From an uncultured Mycoplasmatota bacterium (GTDB lineage Bacteria > Bacillota_I > Bacilli_A > RF39 > UBA660), in the NCBI GenBank assembly GCA_946414095.1, contig CAMKNB010000010.1, positions 1-45,339 of the forward strand: a stretch of DNA of 45,339 nucleotides, given 5' to 3'. The translations under genes and the position numbers were made by a program. This document shows positions 17,826 through 27,139 of the stretch, piece after piece. The notes under the pieces were generated by a model. It was not told where the DNA came from. It did not search any database and worked only from the letters and a program-made list of their open reading frames with translations. Position 1 is the stretch's first letter. Each line of letters begins with the position of its first letter.

Positions 17826-17844
17826 ACAAGACTTATTGTCTTGT
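17826..17844 (-). terminator. Terminator overlapping the stop codon at 17833
   Basis: A 7-bp stem (ACAAGAC at 826-832 with 838-844); the TAA stop of the upstream gene lies in the 5-nt loop. A T run follows on the minus strand. Confidence 0.75.
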
Positions 17845-18513
17845 ATTTTTTAAGTATTTTTTCTTTAAATGTTTATAGTTAATATTTTCAAGTACTAAAT
17901 ACTTTCCTTCATTCTCCATTGATAAATTAATATCTTCTCCTTCTTCATAATCATGCATTAAAAGTTGATATGCAACTTCACAAAACTCTTTGTCTTCTTC
18001 ACTGCTAACTAAAGAACCATTTAAATTATATATTAATACTTTACCATAATTCATAGAGTGAGCTGCATTTAATACTCCATTTGTTAAGGTAATATAACTA
18101 GGATTTGGAATGTTTGGATATATTAATTTAGATTGTCTTTTTTTAAATGCAACCATTTCTTTAATTTGTCTAAGTAAATATTCCCTATTTCTTCTTTCTA
18201 AAATCATAGCATTTATATCTTCTATTTCCTCACTTGTTAGATCATCAGAATCAAAAATAGATAATTTTATTTTCATTATTATTTCTTCAAGTTTACTTAT
18301 ACTATAATTATTTAGTTCATCAAAAGATGGTATTTTACTTTGAAGAATAAATCTTTTAGCAACAGGATTTTCAATCTTAATAAAATCATTATCACTTAAA
18401 ATAGACATATTTAGTTCAAAAAACAGTTCACTTGGAACACTCTCAGAATTGTCAATTATATATTCTATATCTTCTCTTTGAACATAACAATCTTTATCAT
18501 TAATAATCTTCAT
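17833..18513 (-). CDS. Hypothetical protein, 226 residues
   Basis: I do not recognise a family. It has no signal peptide or membrane helix. The N-terminal half is acidic and helical, with an EEIIMKIKLS-type coiled segment near 90. The C-terminal half is mixed, including NPSYITLTNGVLNAAHSMNYGK, and it ends in a basic tail (KHLKKKYLKN). The ATG at 18513 (MKIINDKD) has GAGGTG five bases upstream; an in-frame upstream codon at 18543 would lie over the promoter TGGTATAAT. It is a single-gene unit with its own promoter and a terminator that overlaps its stop. Confidence 0.78.
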   Translation of the reverse strand: MKIINDKDCYVQREDIEYIIDNSESVPSELFFELNMSILSDNDFIKIENPVAKRFILQSKIPSFDELNNYSISKLEEIIMKIKLSIFDSDDLTSEEIEDINAMILERRNREYLLRQIKEMVAFKKRQSKLIYPNIPNPSYITLTNGVLNAAHSMNYGKVLIYNLNGSLVSSEEDKEFCEVAYQLLMHDYEEGEDINLSMENEGKYLVLENINYKHLKKKYLKNTRQ

Positions 18514-18531
18514 AGTACACCTCGTAGAAGT

Positions 18532-18540
18532 ATTATACCA
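18532..18540 (-). promoter_or_regulatory. Extended -10 promoter TGGTATAAT
   Basis: A perfect extended -10 on the minus strand, 18 bases before the ATG at 18513, leaving a short leader of about 12 bases that contains GAGGTG. Confidence 0.65.
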
Positions 18541-18547
18541 CAAAAAA

Positions 18548-18571
18548 AATAATTGTGTTAAAACAATTATT
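18548..18571 (-). terminator. Terminator overlapping the stop codon at 18567
   Basis: A 9-bp stem (AATAATTGT at 548-556 with 563-571) and a 6-nt loop, then a six-T run on the minus strand. The TAA stop of the upstream gene lies within the first arm. Confidence 0.75.
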
Positions 18572-19652
18572 CTTTATATCCTACTAACTTTTTAATATAT
18601 TTTTCTGAATCTGTATTATCAAAACCCTGAACTTTATACAATCTATCATGCTCATCCACATAAAATACGCTTGGGTATATATGTGGTGACATTATATAAT
18701 ATTTGCAATTATTAAATACTAATTCAATATCTGTATCTTTAAATGTAACCAAATACTTTGAATTATACTCACTATATTTTGAACTATTTAGTTCATTAAT
18801 AATACCAGATATTTTTTCTTTATTATTTATTTCGTATGATAAATTATTATATTTTATTTTAATAGTATTAACTTCTAACTTTTTATCAATATTTAATGAT
18901 TTATTATTTATTAAATTAGTTACATAGTCATGAATACTCATTGAATTTTGTGGAACAAATAATACATATTCTGTTTTATTTGAATTAGATATATATGCTA
19001 AATCATTATCAAATAAATATACATTTGTATTATTATCTAAATGAAGAATAATATCAGGTGATGCACCACCACTCATATATTCACTATAACCATTTATTTT
19101 ATAATATCTATAACTTAATATTTTTTTAATACTTTCTATATTTGTTAAATTTGTATTTTCATTATTTATTTCAACAGTAATTTGATTTGATTCTAACTTA
19201 TCATAAACATATTTTTCATTATGATTAGAAATAATATTATTTAAAAAGTCATTATATTCACTTGGAATATCAAATATATTTTCATCTATAGAACCAAATT
19301 CATAACCAATACCAATTCTAATATTATCATTTATATATATTTCATAATCATTTGTACTAATAACACAATCACATTTATCTAAATCAATTCTTGTTGGCTT
19401 TATTTTAGAAAAAAATTTTTTAGCTTTTATATAGTCTTCACCTATTAAATCAAATTCAACTTCATCAATATATTTTTGTTCTTCATTAATAAATTTTGCT
19501 CCGAAAATATCATGATTTGGATAATATTTAATTGTTATTTTTTTTATATCTTCATTTATTAATTTGCTTTTATTATTTAAGTATAAAAAACAACTAGTAG
19601 TTAATATTACAAGTATAGTTAGTATCACTAATATTATAATCTTTCTATTCAT
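18567..19652 (-). CDS. Hypothetical membrane-anchored or lipid-anchored extracellular protein
   Basis: 361 residues. Residues 4-25 are a hydrophobic export signal ending ILTTSCFLY; the Cys could be a lipobox cysteine (TTSC) but the site is not canonical, so an uncleaved anchor is also possible. The rest is Asn-, Ile- and Tyr-rich, beta-rich and hydrophilic, consistent with a surface domain. No catalytic motif is seen. GGAAGTG precedes the ATG. TACAAT (19673-19678) and TATAAT (19667-19672) boxes lie just upstream. A single-gene unit with its own terminator. Family unknown. Confidence 0.78.
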   Translation of the reverse strand: MNRKIIILVILTILVILTTSCFLYLNNKSKLINEDIKKITIKYYPNHDIFGAKFINEEQKYIDEVEFDLIGEDYIKAKKFFSKIKPTRIDLDKCDCVISTNDYEIYINDNIRIGIGYEFGSIDENIFDIPSEYNDFLNNIISNHNEKYVYDKLESNQITVEINNENTNLTNIESIKKILSYRYYKINGYSEYMSGGASPDIILHLDNNTNVYLFDNDLAYISNSNKTEYVLFVPQNSMSIHDYVTNLINNKSLNIDKKLEVNTIKIKYNNLSYEINNKEKISGIINELNSSKYSEYNSKYLVTFKDTDIELVFNNCKYYIMSPHIYPSVFYVDEHDRLYKVQGFDNTDSEKYIKKLVGYKE

Positions 19653-19666
19653 TTAATACACTTCCT

Positions 19667-19678
19667 ATTATAATTGTA
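19667..19678 (-). promoter_or_regulatory. Overlapping -10 boxes upstream of the gene at 19652
   Basis: TACAAT and TATAAT follow one another on the minus strand. If the second box is used, the leader would be about 8 bases and lack the GGAAGTG; the first box gives a leader that keeps it. Confidence 0.4.
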
Positions 19679-19694
19679 TATTAAATAATAAAAA

Positions 19695-19714
19695 AAGACA
19701 ACTTTAATTGTCTT
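19695..19714 (-). terminator. Terminator of the DUF362 gene
   Basis: A 7-bp stem (AAGACAA at 695-701 with 708-714) and a 6-nt loop, followed by a T run on the minus strand, one base after the stop codon at 19716. Confidence 0.75.
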
Positions 19715-19715
19715 C

Positions 19716-20606
19716 TTAATCTAATTCTACTAATTCGTATTCACAAGTTCCAAGACCTAAAGATTCTGCATATTCTGTAATATGTCTTCCTTCTTGTCTA
19801 TCAACACGTTCCATCATTTTAGTATGTCCTGGATCAGTTGAATTCCATAACATATCTATAAATGCTTGATCATTTGCTACTGGATCAAGACTAGCTATAA
19901 TTCCTAAATCTTGCATTACAGGATCTCCTTGATGAGCATCACAATCACAATCTACTGATATTGCATTCATAACTGTTATATATAATATTGGTTTATTTTG
20001 TTCTTTAAAATAGTCAGACACTGCCATTGCTGCTTCAGCCATTGATTCTATAAAATCTTTTTGCTCATAATCTACTCTCCAGCATTCATCAGGATCTTCT
20101 GTTTGACCACATGAGTGAATATAAGCTTTACCATTTCTTGATGCAACACCAATTGATTGATTTTTTAAGTTAGCACCAAATCCACCCATAGCATGACCTT
20201 TGCCATGTGCTAGATTTAGCATACAATCATAATCTTTAAGAGTTTCACCGACTATATCATATTTTAAATGCTTTCCTTTATTAACAGGAATTTTATATTC
20301 ACCATTTGCATCCATGATATCTACTTTTGCAAATGATGTAAAGCCATGCTCTTCTGCAACTTTCATATGATCTTCTGCTGTGTTTCTTGCTCCAGGATAT
20401 GCTGTATTACATTCAATAATTGTTCCATTTAATTTTTTAACAAGTGGTCCAATTAAACTAGCTTTTAAGTATCCTTTTGATCCTTTTTCACCAGTTGAAA
20501 CTTTTACTCCAACTTTTCCTGTTAATTTTACACCTAGTTTTTCATATATTCTAATTAAACTTTCAGGTGTAATTTCTTTTGTAAAATAAACTTTAGCTTT
20601 TTCCAT
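19716..20606 (-). CDS. DUF362 domain-containing protein lacking a ferredoxin module
   Basis: A 296-residue cytoplasmic protein of the DUF362 family. The family core is clear: LNLAHGKGHAMGGFGANLKN, then the SIGVASRNGK stretch. Many DUF362 proteins add two [4Fe-4S] ferredoxin motifs (CxxCxxC); none is present. Other cysteines remain in HSCGQTEDPDEC, VDCDCDAHQGDP and GLGTCEYE, so metal or cluster binding by these cannot be excluded. The reaction is unknown. AAAGGA precedes the ATG. It lies last in a block after the aquaporin and HerA-like genes, with a weak hairpin between it and the aquaporin gene. Confidence 0.88.
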   Translation of the reverse strand: MEKAKVYFTKEITPESLIRIYEKLGVKLTGKVGVKVSTGEKGSKGYLKASLIGPLVKKLNGTIIECNTAYPGARNTAEDHMKVAEEHGFTSFAKVDIMDANGEYKIPVNKGKHLKYDIVGETLKDYDCMLNLAHGKGHAMGGFGANLKNQSIGVASRNGKAYIHSCGQTEDPDECWRVDYEQKDFIESMAEAAMAVSDYFKEQNKPILYITVMNAISVDCDCDAHQGDPVMQDLGIIASLDPVANDQAFIDMLWNSTDPGHTKMMERVDRQEGRHITEYAESLGLGTCEYELVELD

Positions 20607-20626
20607 AATTATTCCTTTCTTATAAA

Positions 20627-20646
20627 AAGAGGATTACTTTCCTCTT
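20627..20646 (-). terminator. Weak hairpin after the aquaporin gene
   Basis: A 7-bp stem (AAGAGGA at 627-633 with 640-646); the loop contains the aquaporin stop codon. Only a short T tract follows on the minus strand, so partial termination before the DUF362 gene is likely. Confidence 0.5.
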
Positions 20647-21308
20647 CTTTTTAGTACATTTACTTTCTTAAATACAATAGTTGCAAGTGCAGCACCTACC
20701 ATTGGGAATAAAATAAATACCCATACTTGGCAAAGCGGTGTTCCACCTAAGAATAGTGCTGGAGCTAAACTTCTAGCAGGATTAACAGATGTACCAGTAA
20801 GTCCAATACCAAGTAAATGAACAAATGTTAATGTAAGACCAATAACAAGTCCAGCCACATCACTTTTAGATTCATCACTTGTAACACCTAATATTGTATA
20901 AACAAATATAAATGTTAACACAACTTCAGTAATTGCAGCACCTAACAATGAAATATTGCTAGCTGATAAACTTCCATATCCATTAGCACCCAATGCACTA
21001 ACACCAATACTAGTATTTGATAATATTAAATAAAGAATTGCAGTACCGCAGATAGCACCAATAACTTGAGATAATACATATAATCCAAATTCTTTTGCAC
21101 TTAATTTTTTATTTAAAAACATAGCAAAAGATACAGCTGGATTAACATGGCAACCAGAAACATTACCAATTACATATGCACTAGCTACAATAGCAAGACC
21201 AAAAGCAAGAGATGTAGCAACTAGGTCTCCACCAGATACAACTGCAATACCAGTACCAAATAATACTAGTGTTAATGTACCAATAAATTCTGCAAAGCAT
21301 TTTTTCAT
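20634..21308 (-). CDS. MIP-family aquaporin
   Basis: A six-helix membrane channel of 224 residues for water and perhaps small neutral solutes. Both half-helix signatures are present: GCHVNPAVS and GTSVNPARS. The second reads NPARS rather than the NPARD of glycerol facilitators, and the chain is short, so the water-channel (AqpZ-like) branch is more likely than GlpF; substrate is inference. The ATG at 21308 (MKKCFAEF) has AAAGGAT upstream; an upstream in-frame start at 21350 would begin next to the preceding gene's stop and adds a charged tail not typical of the family. Co-oriented with the HerA-like gene. Confidence 0.92.
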   Translation of the reverse strand: MKKCFAEFIGTLTLVLFGTGIAVVSGGDLVATSLAFGLAIVASAYVIGNVSGCHVNPAVSFAMFLNKKLSAKEFGLYVLSQVIGAICGTAILYLILSNTSIGVSALGANGYGSLSASNISLLGAAITEVVLTFIFVYTILGVTSDESKSDVAGLVIGLTLTFVHLLGIGLTGTSVNPARSLAPALFLGGTPLCQVWVFILFPMVGAALATIVFKKVNVLKRRGK

Positions 21309-21351
21309 AATTTCTATCCTTTCTAATTTTATTTTATATTTTATTGTCAAA

Positions 21352-22818
21352 CTATTTAAATACTTTTTTAAATAAGTAATTAACTAATTTAGTAGTACCT
21401 TTATTAATAATTTTATTTTCTACTTTCTTACCTAAGGTATTTTTGCTTCTTTTAGATGTTTTATATACTTTACTTTCTTCTTGTTTAGTTTCTTTTTCTA
21501 ATTCTTGTTTCTTTAACTCTTCTTGTTTTTCTTCATTTAATTTATCTAATTTTTCTTTAGCACTATATCCATCTTTAACATTTTCATATTTTCCATATAA
21601 TCTACTGCTTCTAATTAATTCTTTTCTCTCTTCTTCTGTTATTGTACCCATTCTACTTTGAGGAGGTAATATTGTAACTTTTTCAACAATTTCAGGTTCA
21701 CCTTTCTCATTTTGAAAAGATACAAGTGCTTCTCCTGTTCCAAGAAGTCTTATTGCTTCGACTGTATCAAATTCTTTATTTGTTCTAAATGAATTAGCAG
21801 CAGCTAATATACTCTTTTCATCAGTTTTAGTATATGCTCTTAATACATGTTGTACTCTATTACCTAATTGACTTAATATATCATCTTTAATATCAGTTGG
21901 ACTTTGGCTTATAAAATAAAGTCCAATTCCTTTTGATCTAATTAATTTAACAATAGTTATTAATTGCTTAATAACACTATCTTTCATTTCACTAAATATT
22001 AAGTGAGCTTCATCAAAGAAAAATACTAATTTTGGTTTTTCTAAGTCACCTACTTCATCCATTTCATTATATATAGTTGTAAGTAACCATAATAATAATA
22101 TTACGTATGTAGTAGGATTTTTAAATAGTTTTTGAGCATCAAGAATATTAATATATCCATATCCATTATCAGTATCATATTTCATGAAATCTTTTATGTC
22201 AAAAGAAGGTTGTCCAAAAAATAAATCTCCTGCATCACTATTCAAATTTAATACAGCTCTTTTAATTGATGTGATTGTTTGAGTCGAAATATTTCCATAT
22301 TTTGAAGAATATTCTTTTCTTTTATCATTAACATATCCAAGAGCACTATCTAAATCATTTAAATCAATTAGCTCTAATTCTTCATCTTCACATATTTTGT
22401 AAACAACTCCAAGTACTTCCTCTTGACTATCAGTTAAATCAAGCATACGAGATAATAGTCTAAATCCTACACTTTTAACAGTCGTTCTAATTGGATGACC
22501 AGATACACCATACATATCATAAAATGTAGTTGGAAACTTTTCGAAGGTAAATCCTTCAAGATTTAAGTTTTTAATTCTTTTATCTATATTATCATTACTT
22601 TCTCCTTTAAATGCCATACCTGCTAAATCGCCCTTAACATCAACAAGAAATACAGGAACACCTGCAGAAGAAAAACTTTCTGCTAGAACTTTTAAAGTAA
22701 TAGTTTTACCACTACCACTAGCCCCAGTTATAAGACCATGTCTATTAGCCATCTTTGGAAGTAAATAAACTTCTTTTTTAGAATTCTTACCTACTAATAT
22801 TTTTTCATTCTTATACAT
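21352..22818 (-). CDS. HerA-like ATPase (DUF853/YjgR type)
   Basis: A 488-residue P-loop ATPase of the HerA/FtsK superfamily. Walker A GASGSGKT is at 32-39 and Walker B LVFFFDEAHLIF near residue 265; QSPTDIKDDILSQLGNRVQHVLRAY is the conserved sensor/arginine-finger region. The C-terminus has a charged Lys/Glu coiled stretch (about 415-450) and a basic tail. The family is widespread and poorly characterised, and is annotated as putative helicase or DNA-linked ATPase. No nuclease partner such as NurA is adjacent, so a defence or repair role is not supported by context. It lies 15 bases after glyA. Confidence 0.88.
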   Translation of the reverse strand: MYKNEKILVGKNSKKEVYLLPKMANRHGLITGASGSGKTITLKVLAESFSSAGVPVFLVDVKGDLAGMAFKGESNDNIDKRIKNLNLEGFTFEKFPTTFYDMYGVSGHPIRTTVKSVGFRLLSRMLDLTDSQEEVLGVVYKICEDEELELIDLNDLDSALGYVNDKRKEYSSKYGNISTQTITSIKRAVLNLNSDAGDLFFGQPSFDIKDFMKYDTDNGYGYINILDAQKLFKNPTTYVILLLWLLTTIYNEMDEVGDLEKPKLVFFFDEAHLIFSEMKDSVIKQLITIVKLIRSKGIGLYFISQSPTDIKDDILSQLGNRVQHVLRAYTKTDEKSILAAANSFRTNKEFDTVEAIRLLGTGEALVSFQNEKGEPEIVEKVTILPPQSRMGTITEEERKELIRSSRLYGKYENVKDGYSAKEKLDKLNEEKQEELKKQELEKETKQEESKVYKTSKRSKNTLGKKVENKIINKGTTKLVNYLFKKVFK

Positions 22819-22833
22819 AATCTACCTCCATTA

Positions 22834-24057
22834 TTAATACCATAGTGGATATTTTTTTGTTAACTTTTTAACATCTTTTTTAATATTTTCTAATTCTTTT
22901 TCATTATCTCTATTTTTAAATGCTTTGTGAATTAAATTTGCTATAACCCTAAAATCATCTTCATTTAATCCTCTGCTTGTCATAGCAGCACTACCTATTC
23001 TAATACCACTTGTAATCATAGCTTTTTCAGTTTCATTTGGAATAGTATTTTTATTAACAGTTATATTTACTTTATCAAGCAACATTTCTGCTTCTTTTCC
23101 TGTTATACCAACACTTGATTTAACATCTAAAAGTAATAAATGATTATCTGTTTTTCCACTTACTATTCTGTATCCGAGTTTAATAAATTCATCACACATA
23201 GCACTCATATTTTTAATAACTCTTGCTTGATATTCTTTAAATTCTGGTTGAAGTGCTTCATAAAAACATTGTGCTTTAGCTGCTATAACATGCATTAAAG
23301 GTCCACCTTGCATACCTGGAAAAACTACTTTATTAATCTTAGTAGCAATTTCTTCATTATTAGTTAATATTATTCCACCTCTAGGACCTCTTAATGTTTT
23401 ATGAGTTGTTGATGTAACAACATCAGCATAAGGAATTGGAGATGGATGAAGTCCTGCTGCAACTAGCCCTGCTATATGAGCCATATCAACAAATAGATAA
23501 GCTCCTACTTCATCACATATATCTCTAAACTTTTTAAAATCTATAGTTCTCGAATAAGCAGAAGCACCGGCTATTATCATTTTTGGCTTTTCTCTTTTAG
23601 CTATTTTTCTAAGTTCTTCATAATCAATCATTTCTGTTTCTAAATTAACATCATAACTTATTATTTCATAATCTATACCACTAAAATTAAGTTTATAACC
23701 ATGTGTTAGATGTCCTCCATGACTTAAATTCATTCCCATCACTTTATCACCATGATTTAATAATGCTCTGTAAACTGCCATATTAGCACTAGAACCACTA
23801 TGTGGTTGAACATTGGCATATTTACAATTAAATAATTTTGTCACATATTCGATTGCTTTTTCTTCAAAAATATCAATATATTCACATCCACCATAATATC
23901 TCTTATTTGGATATCCTTCAGCATATTTATTAGTAAGTATGCTTCCTTGTAATTTTAATATTTCATTTGAAACATAGTTTTCTGATGCAATTAATTCTAT
24001 ATTATTTTCTTGTCTTTTTCTTTCTTTTTTTAACGCTTCTTCTATATCTTTATTCAT
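22834..24057 (-). CDS. glyA: Serine hydroxymethyltransferase
   Basis: A PLP enzyme that interconverts serine and glycine while loading tetrahydrofolate with a one-carbon unit. It has 407 residues, a normal length. The PLP lysine is K220 in [36 protein letters not shown] and [14 protein letters not shown] are family signatures. It shares one-carbon folate metabolism with fhs at 34360. AGGAGGT precedes the start; eight bases separate it from ldh. Confidence 0.97.
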   Translation of the reverse strand: MNKDIEEALKKERKRQENNIELIASENYVSNEILKLQGSILTNKYAEGYPNKRYYGGCEYIDIFEEKAIEYVTKLFNCKYANVQPHSGSSANMAVYRALLNHGDKVMGMNLSHGGHLTHGYKLNFSGIDYEIISYDVNLETEMIDYEELRKIAKREKPKMIIAGASAYSRTIDFKKFRDICDEVGAYLFVDMAHIAGLVAAGLHPSPIPYADVVTSTTHKTLRGPRGGIILTNNEEIATKINKVVFPGMQGGPLMHVIAAKAQCFYEALQPEFKEYQARVIKNMSAMCDEFIKLGYRIVSGKTDNHLLLLDVKSSVGITGKEAEMLLDKVNITVNKNTIPNETEKAMITSGIRIGSAAMTSRGLNEDDFRVIANLIHKAFKNRDNEKELENIKKDVKKLTKKYPLWY

Positions 24058-24065
24058 AAAACCTC

Positions 24066-24977
24066 CTACTTATTTATAACACTTTTTATAGCATCCTTTA
24101 TTATTTTAATTGATTCGTCTAATTTTTGTTTTTCACTTTTGTTAAGTGGCATATATATTTTTTCACTAACACCATCAATTCCTACAATAGTTGGCGTTGA
24201 AATACATACATCATTTTCTTTATCATAACTTGAAACTGCTAGTATTATTTTTTTATCTTCAAGTATTGCATTAGTTATTCTTACCATACAAGTACCAATT
24301 CCATAATAAGTTGCACCTTTTCTTTTAATAACTTCATATGCAGAATTTCTAACAGTATCTTCTATTTTTTTCATTTCATCTTGTGTTAAGTAATCAGTAA
24401 TTTTTTTAAATGCAATATTTGCATTACTCCATGGAATAAACTCAGAGTCTCCATGTTCGCCAATTACATATGCATCTATATCTTTGGAACAAACATTTAG
24501 TTTTTCACTTAATAAATATCTTAATCTTGCTGTATCAAGTGCAGCTCCAGTACCAATGACTTTATTATATTTATTTTTACTATATTTTAGTGTTAAATAA
24601 GTCATTACATCAAGTGGATTAGTTGCAACTAAATATATACCACTAAAGCCACTATTTTTAACATTATTTATAATTGATTTAAATATACTAGCATTTTTGT
24701 ATATTAAATCCATTCTAGTTTCTCCAACATTTTGATTAGCTCCAGCAGTCAAAACAACAATCTTAGCGTCCCTACAATCTTTATAACTACCAACTTTAAT
24801 TTTCATTTTAGACGGACTATATGGCAAGCAATGATTTAAATCCATTGCTTCACCAATAACCTTATCTTTATTAATATCTATTAACACAAGTTCATCAACA
24901 TATGTTTTTTGATTAACTAAAGCATATGCATATGACATACCTACATTGCCACATCCAATTAAAACTATTTTATTCAT
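24066..24977 (-). CDS. ldh: L-lactate dehydrogenase
   Basis: Reduces pyruvate to L-lactate with NADH to recycle NAD in fermentation. It has 303 residues. The NAD Gly motif GCGNVG is at 8-13, the substrate loop has the lactate-type Gln in [13 protein letters not shown] (malate enzymes have Arg here), and the catalytic His lies in GEHGDSEF. It lies nine bases downstream of the Tim44-like gene and eight bases upstream of glyA. No FBP-binding residues were assessed. Confidence 0.94.
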   Translation of the reverse strand: MNKIVLIGCGNVGMSYAYALVNQKTYVDELVLIDINKDKVIGEAMDLNHCLPYSPSKMKIKVGSYKDCRDAKIVVLTAGANQNVGETRMDLIYKNASIFKSIINNVKNSGFSGIYLVATNPLDVMTYLTLKYSKNKYNKVIGTGAALDTARLRYLLSEKLNVCSKDIDAYVIGEHGDSEFIPWSNANIAFKKITDYLTQDEMKKIEDTVRNSAYEVIKRKGATYYGIGTCMVRITNAILEDKKIILAVSSYDKENDVCISTPTIVGIDGVSEKIYMPLNKSEKQKLDESIKIIKDAIKSVINK

Positions 24978-24986
24978 ATAATCACC

Positions 24987-25727
24987 CTAATATTCCTTTA
25001 AATTATTTAAAAACCAAATTCTTTTTACATATTCAACACCTGATTGAGGAATTATTATTTTACTATTACAATATTCACAATGAGTTTTATCTACATCTTT
25101 AATTGGTGCCCCACAATTATGACAATTAAGACCTAATACTTTAATTTTATTTTCCCCATAAAGTTTAGAATCAATAATATGTATAAATTGTGTCTTATAT
25201 CTTGTTTGTTTTTTTCTACCTATTTTATTCTTTTCTTTAGTAAAATACTCTAACGAGGTTTGAAATTCCATAGTTGCTACATCATTCTTTTTCTCATACC
25301 TACTAAGAACTGTCTTATGAAAAGATAAATTATCACAAATAAAACGGTTATCTTTTAAATCTTCAATCTTATTTGTAACATAAGCATATATTCTATCATT
25401 TTTATTTCTAAGTTCATTTTTATCTTTTGTTTCAATCGCATGAAGAACATTTCTGATATTCATTTCAGCACTACTTTTAAGTTCATTAATATTTAATTCT
25501 GGAAAATCCCTTTTGATTTGATCCAAATAAACATTTTCCATAGAATAAACTGTCTTATGCATTTCTGAATCCATTATTTCACTTTTTTCAATCGCATCTT
25601 TTAATTTTCTTGTTCCAAAATATTGATATAAAAAGTCGCCTAATTTTTTACTCATAAATAGTACAATTCCAATAACCAATAAAAGTAATACTAATATAAT
25701 AATTAAATTAATAATAAATAACTTCAT
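24987..25727 (-). CDS. Membrane-anchored Tim44-like protein with a C-terminal zinc ribbon
   Basis: 246 residues. An N-terminal membrane helix (about 3-26) is followed by a Tim44-like alpha/beta domain (about 60-195), and a four-cysteine zinc ribbon near 203-222 (CHNCG and CEYCN). Proteins of this layout occur across Bacillota; their role is unclear. TAGGAAAA precedes the ATG and a TGTTAAAAT extended -10 lies just upstream. It heads a run including ldh, glyA, the HerA-like gene and the aquaporin gene, which seem unrelated in function. Confidence 0.72.
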   Translation of the reverse strand: MKLFIINLIIILVLLLLVIGIVLFMSKKLGDFLYQYFGTRKLKDAIEKSEIMDSEMHKTVYSMENVYLDQIKRDFPELNINELKSSAEMNIRNVLHAIETKDKNELRNKNDRIYAYVTNKIEDLKDNRFICDNLSFHKTVLSRYEKKNDVATMEFQTSLEYFTKEKNKIGRKKQTRYKTQFIHIIDSKLYGENKIKVLGLNCHNCGAPIKDVDKTHCEYCNSKIIIPQSGVEYVKRIWFLNNLKEY

Positions 25728-25752
25728 AATATAATTTTCCTATCCATAGATA

Positions 25753-25761
25753 ATTTTAACA
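25753..25761 (-). promoter_or_regulatory. Extended -10 promoter TGTTAAAAT (Tim44-like-ldh-glyA run)
   Basis: Minus-strand TGTTAAAAT, 25 bases before the ATG at 25727 and just after the CYTH-gene terminator. Confidence 0.55.
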
Positions 25762-25778
25762 TAATTTGTAATAAAAAA

Positions 25779-25801
25779 AAATAAATCTTATTGATTTATT
25801 T
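25779..25801 (-). terminator. Terminator of the CYTH gene
   Basis: A 9-bp A/T-rich stem (AAATAAATC at 779-787 with 793-801) and a 5-nt loop, followed by a T run on the minus strand. It touches the stop codon at 25801. Confidence 0.75.
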
Positions 25802-26334
25802 TAGAATTTTAATTCTTTAATTTCATCTATATCAATATTATATATTTTCATATAAATGTCTTGACAATTTAATGCAGTTATTTTATTTGTATCCACTTCT
25901 AATACTTTTTCTATTCTTTTAACATCTTCAACACTTTTAGCTTCTATTTCCATGTAAGGAGGTATTAATGGCCAAGAATCAATATCAACTTCAACATCAT
26001 CTAGTATATATCTAATTCTTTTGTTTTCTTGATAAGCTTTGCTTTTATAACCAAGTATTTCAAGCATAGTATTTGTATCTTCAAAATTATCAACTGTAAT
26101 TTCTAATTCTTTAGTACCATCAGTAGTATTTTCTTCTACATTTTTGTATGTTAGTGTTATTTCTTCTCCAGTATCTCTAAGTCTAATCCACTCGTTTTCT
26201 CTTTTTGGATTAAAATCATATACATATCTTTTTTGATACCACTCTCCTACCTTTATAGCTCCAAGACTTTCTAGTTTTGAAATCATTTTATCTATATCTA
26301 TTTCAAGTACTCTTTCTTCTATTTCTTTATGCAT
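25801..26334 (-). CDS. CYTH domain protein (triphosphate tunnel family, CyaB-like)
   Basis: A 177-residue protein of the CYTH/triphosphate tunnel metalloenzyme fold. The N-terminal signature is EIEERV (usual ExExK, here with Arg in the last place). The tunnel strands include WIRLRDTGEEITLTYK and ELEITVDNFEDT; VEVDIDSWPLIPPYMEIEA is typical of class IV adenylate-cyclase-like bacterial members. The reaction could be triphosphate hydrolysis or cyclase activity; not decidable from sequence. Its start lies within the end of the preceding gene (16-base overlap), with GGAGGA inside that gene, so translation is coupled. Confidence 0.85.
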   Translation of the reverse strand: MHKEIEERVLEIDIDKMISKLESLGAIKVGEWYQKRYVYDFNPKRENEWIRLRDTGEEITLTYKNVEENTTDGTKELEITVDNFEDTNTMLEILGYKSKAYQENKRIRYILDDVEVDIDSWPLIPPYMEIEAKSVEDVKRIEKVLEVDTNKITALNCQDIYMKIYNIDIDEIKELKF

Positions 26335-27092
26335 TTTTCCTCCATATAATTATTAATTTTATTTATATAATCTACTGCTCTTTTAATGCTTCTTTCATAT
26401 GATTCATCTAGGCTTTCACATGATTCTTTTTTTCTATAATCATTATATCTAATTTTATTATCATTATTAAATAAATCAACATTTTTGTTATCTTCCATAA
26501 AATCATTAAAACCAGAATATTTTTTTAGTGTTTTTAAACTAAATAGTTTGTATAAATATTTTATTTTTTTATAAAGAAATATATTTAATTTATAGTACGA
26601 AGATACATGTTTAGTATTGTATGTAATATCATACACATAATTAATCATCTTGGTTATTTTTCTATTCATTTTACCTTTAAATATCGCTTTATTATCATAT
26701 TCATTTATCTGTTTTTTGCAATGTGTTCTTGATAAGTAACTATCATAATATCCTTCAATTAATGTATGATTATTTTTTCTTTTTTTACAGGTTCTATCAA
26801 CTTTTCTAATTAGAGGGTGTATAACATCATCCATTACATAATGACAAATATGACCATATAAAACACCAATACATTCCTTATCATGAATTAAATTGTTTGA
26901 AATAATATAATCAGCCATATTATATATAAATTCATCTTGTTTTATGTTATGACTATCACGCCTACACTTAGAGTATTTACATAAATCTCCTCCTTGAGAA
27001 AATGTAAGCATATATTCTAAACTAATATTATCATTATTAATTCTATTATAAACTTCACGAGCCATAATTGAATGACTTACATATGCTGGCAT
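26319..27092 (-). CDS. Zinc-dependent phospholipase C-like protein
   Basis: 257 residues. The N-terminus (MPAYVSHSIMAREVY), then SQGGDLCKY, YGHICHYVMDDVIHPLIRK and HTLIEGYYDSYL, follow the pattern of the bacterial zinc-dependent phospholipase C/S1-P1 nuclease-like family, in which spaced His and Asp bind three zinc ions. The middle is Lys/Asn/Tyr-rich and less conserved. There is no signal peptide, so it is probably cytoplasmic, unlike classical phospholipase C. The ATG at 27092 has GGGTGA upstream; an in-frame TTG at 27104 overlaps the promoter region. It heads a two-gene unit with the CYTH gene. Confidence 0.75.
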   Translation of the reverse strand: MPAYVSHSIMAREVYNRINNDNISLEYMLTFSQGGDLCKYSKCRRDSHNIKQDEFIYNMADYIISNNLIHDKECIGVLYGHICHYVMDDVIHPLIRKVDRTCKKRKNNHTLIEGYYDSYLSRTHCKKQINEYDNKAIFKGKMNRKITKMINYVYDITYNTKHVSSYYKLNIFLYKKIKYLYKLFSLKTLKKYSGFNDFMEDNKNVDLFNNDNKIRYNDYRKKESCESLDESYERSIKRAVDYINKINNYMEEKCIKK

Positions 27093-27108
27093 ACTATCAC
27101 CCAATAAA

Positions 27109-27117
27109 ATTATAACA
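27109..27117 (-). promoter_or_regulatory. Extended -10 promoter TGTTATAAT
   Basis: Perfect minus-strand extended -10, 16 bases before the ATG at 27092. It directly follows the apt terminator. Confidence 0.6.
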
Positions 27118-27123
27118 TAAAAA

Positions 27124-27139
27124 AAGAGTATTTACTCTT
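27124..27139 (-). terminator. Terminator overlapping the apt stop codon
   Basis: A 6-bp stem (AAGAGT at 124-129 with 134-139) and a 4-nt loop; the stop at 27132 spans the loop and the arm. A T run follows on the minus strand. Confidence 0.65.

Noticed and set aside
21352..22818. HerA-like ATPase as part of a HerA-SIR2/DUF4297 or NurA defence system
   Set aside because: No nuclease, SIR2 or DUF4297 partner is adjacent; neighbours are glyA and an aquaporin, and the type is the common DUF853 group.
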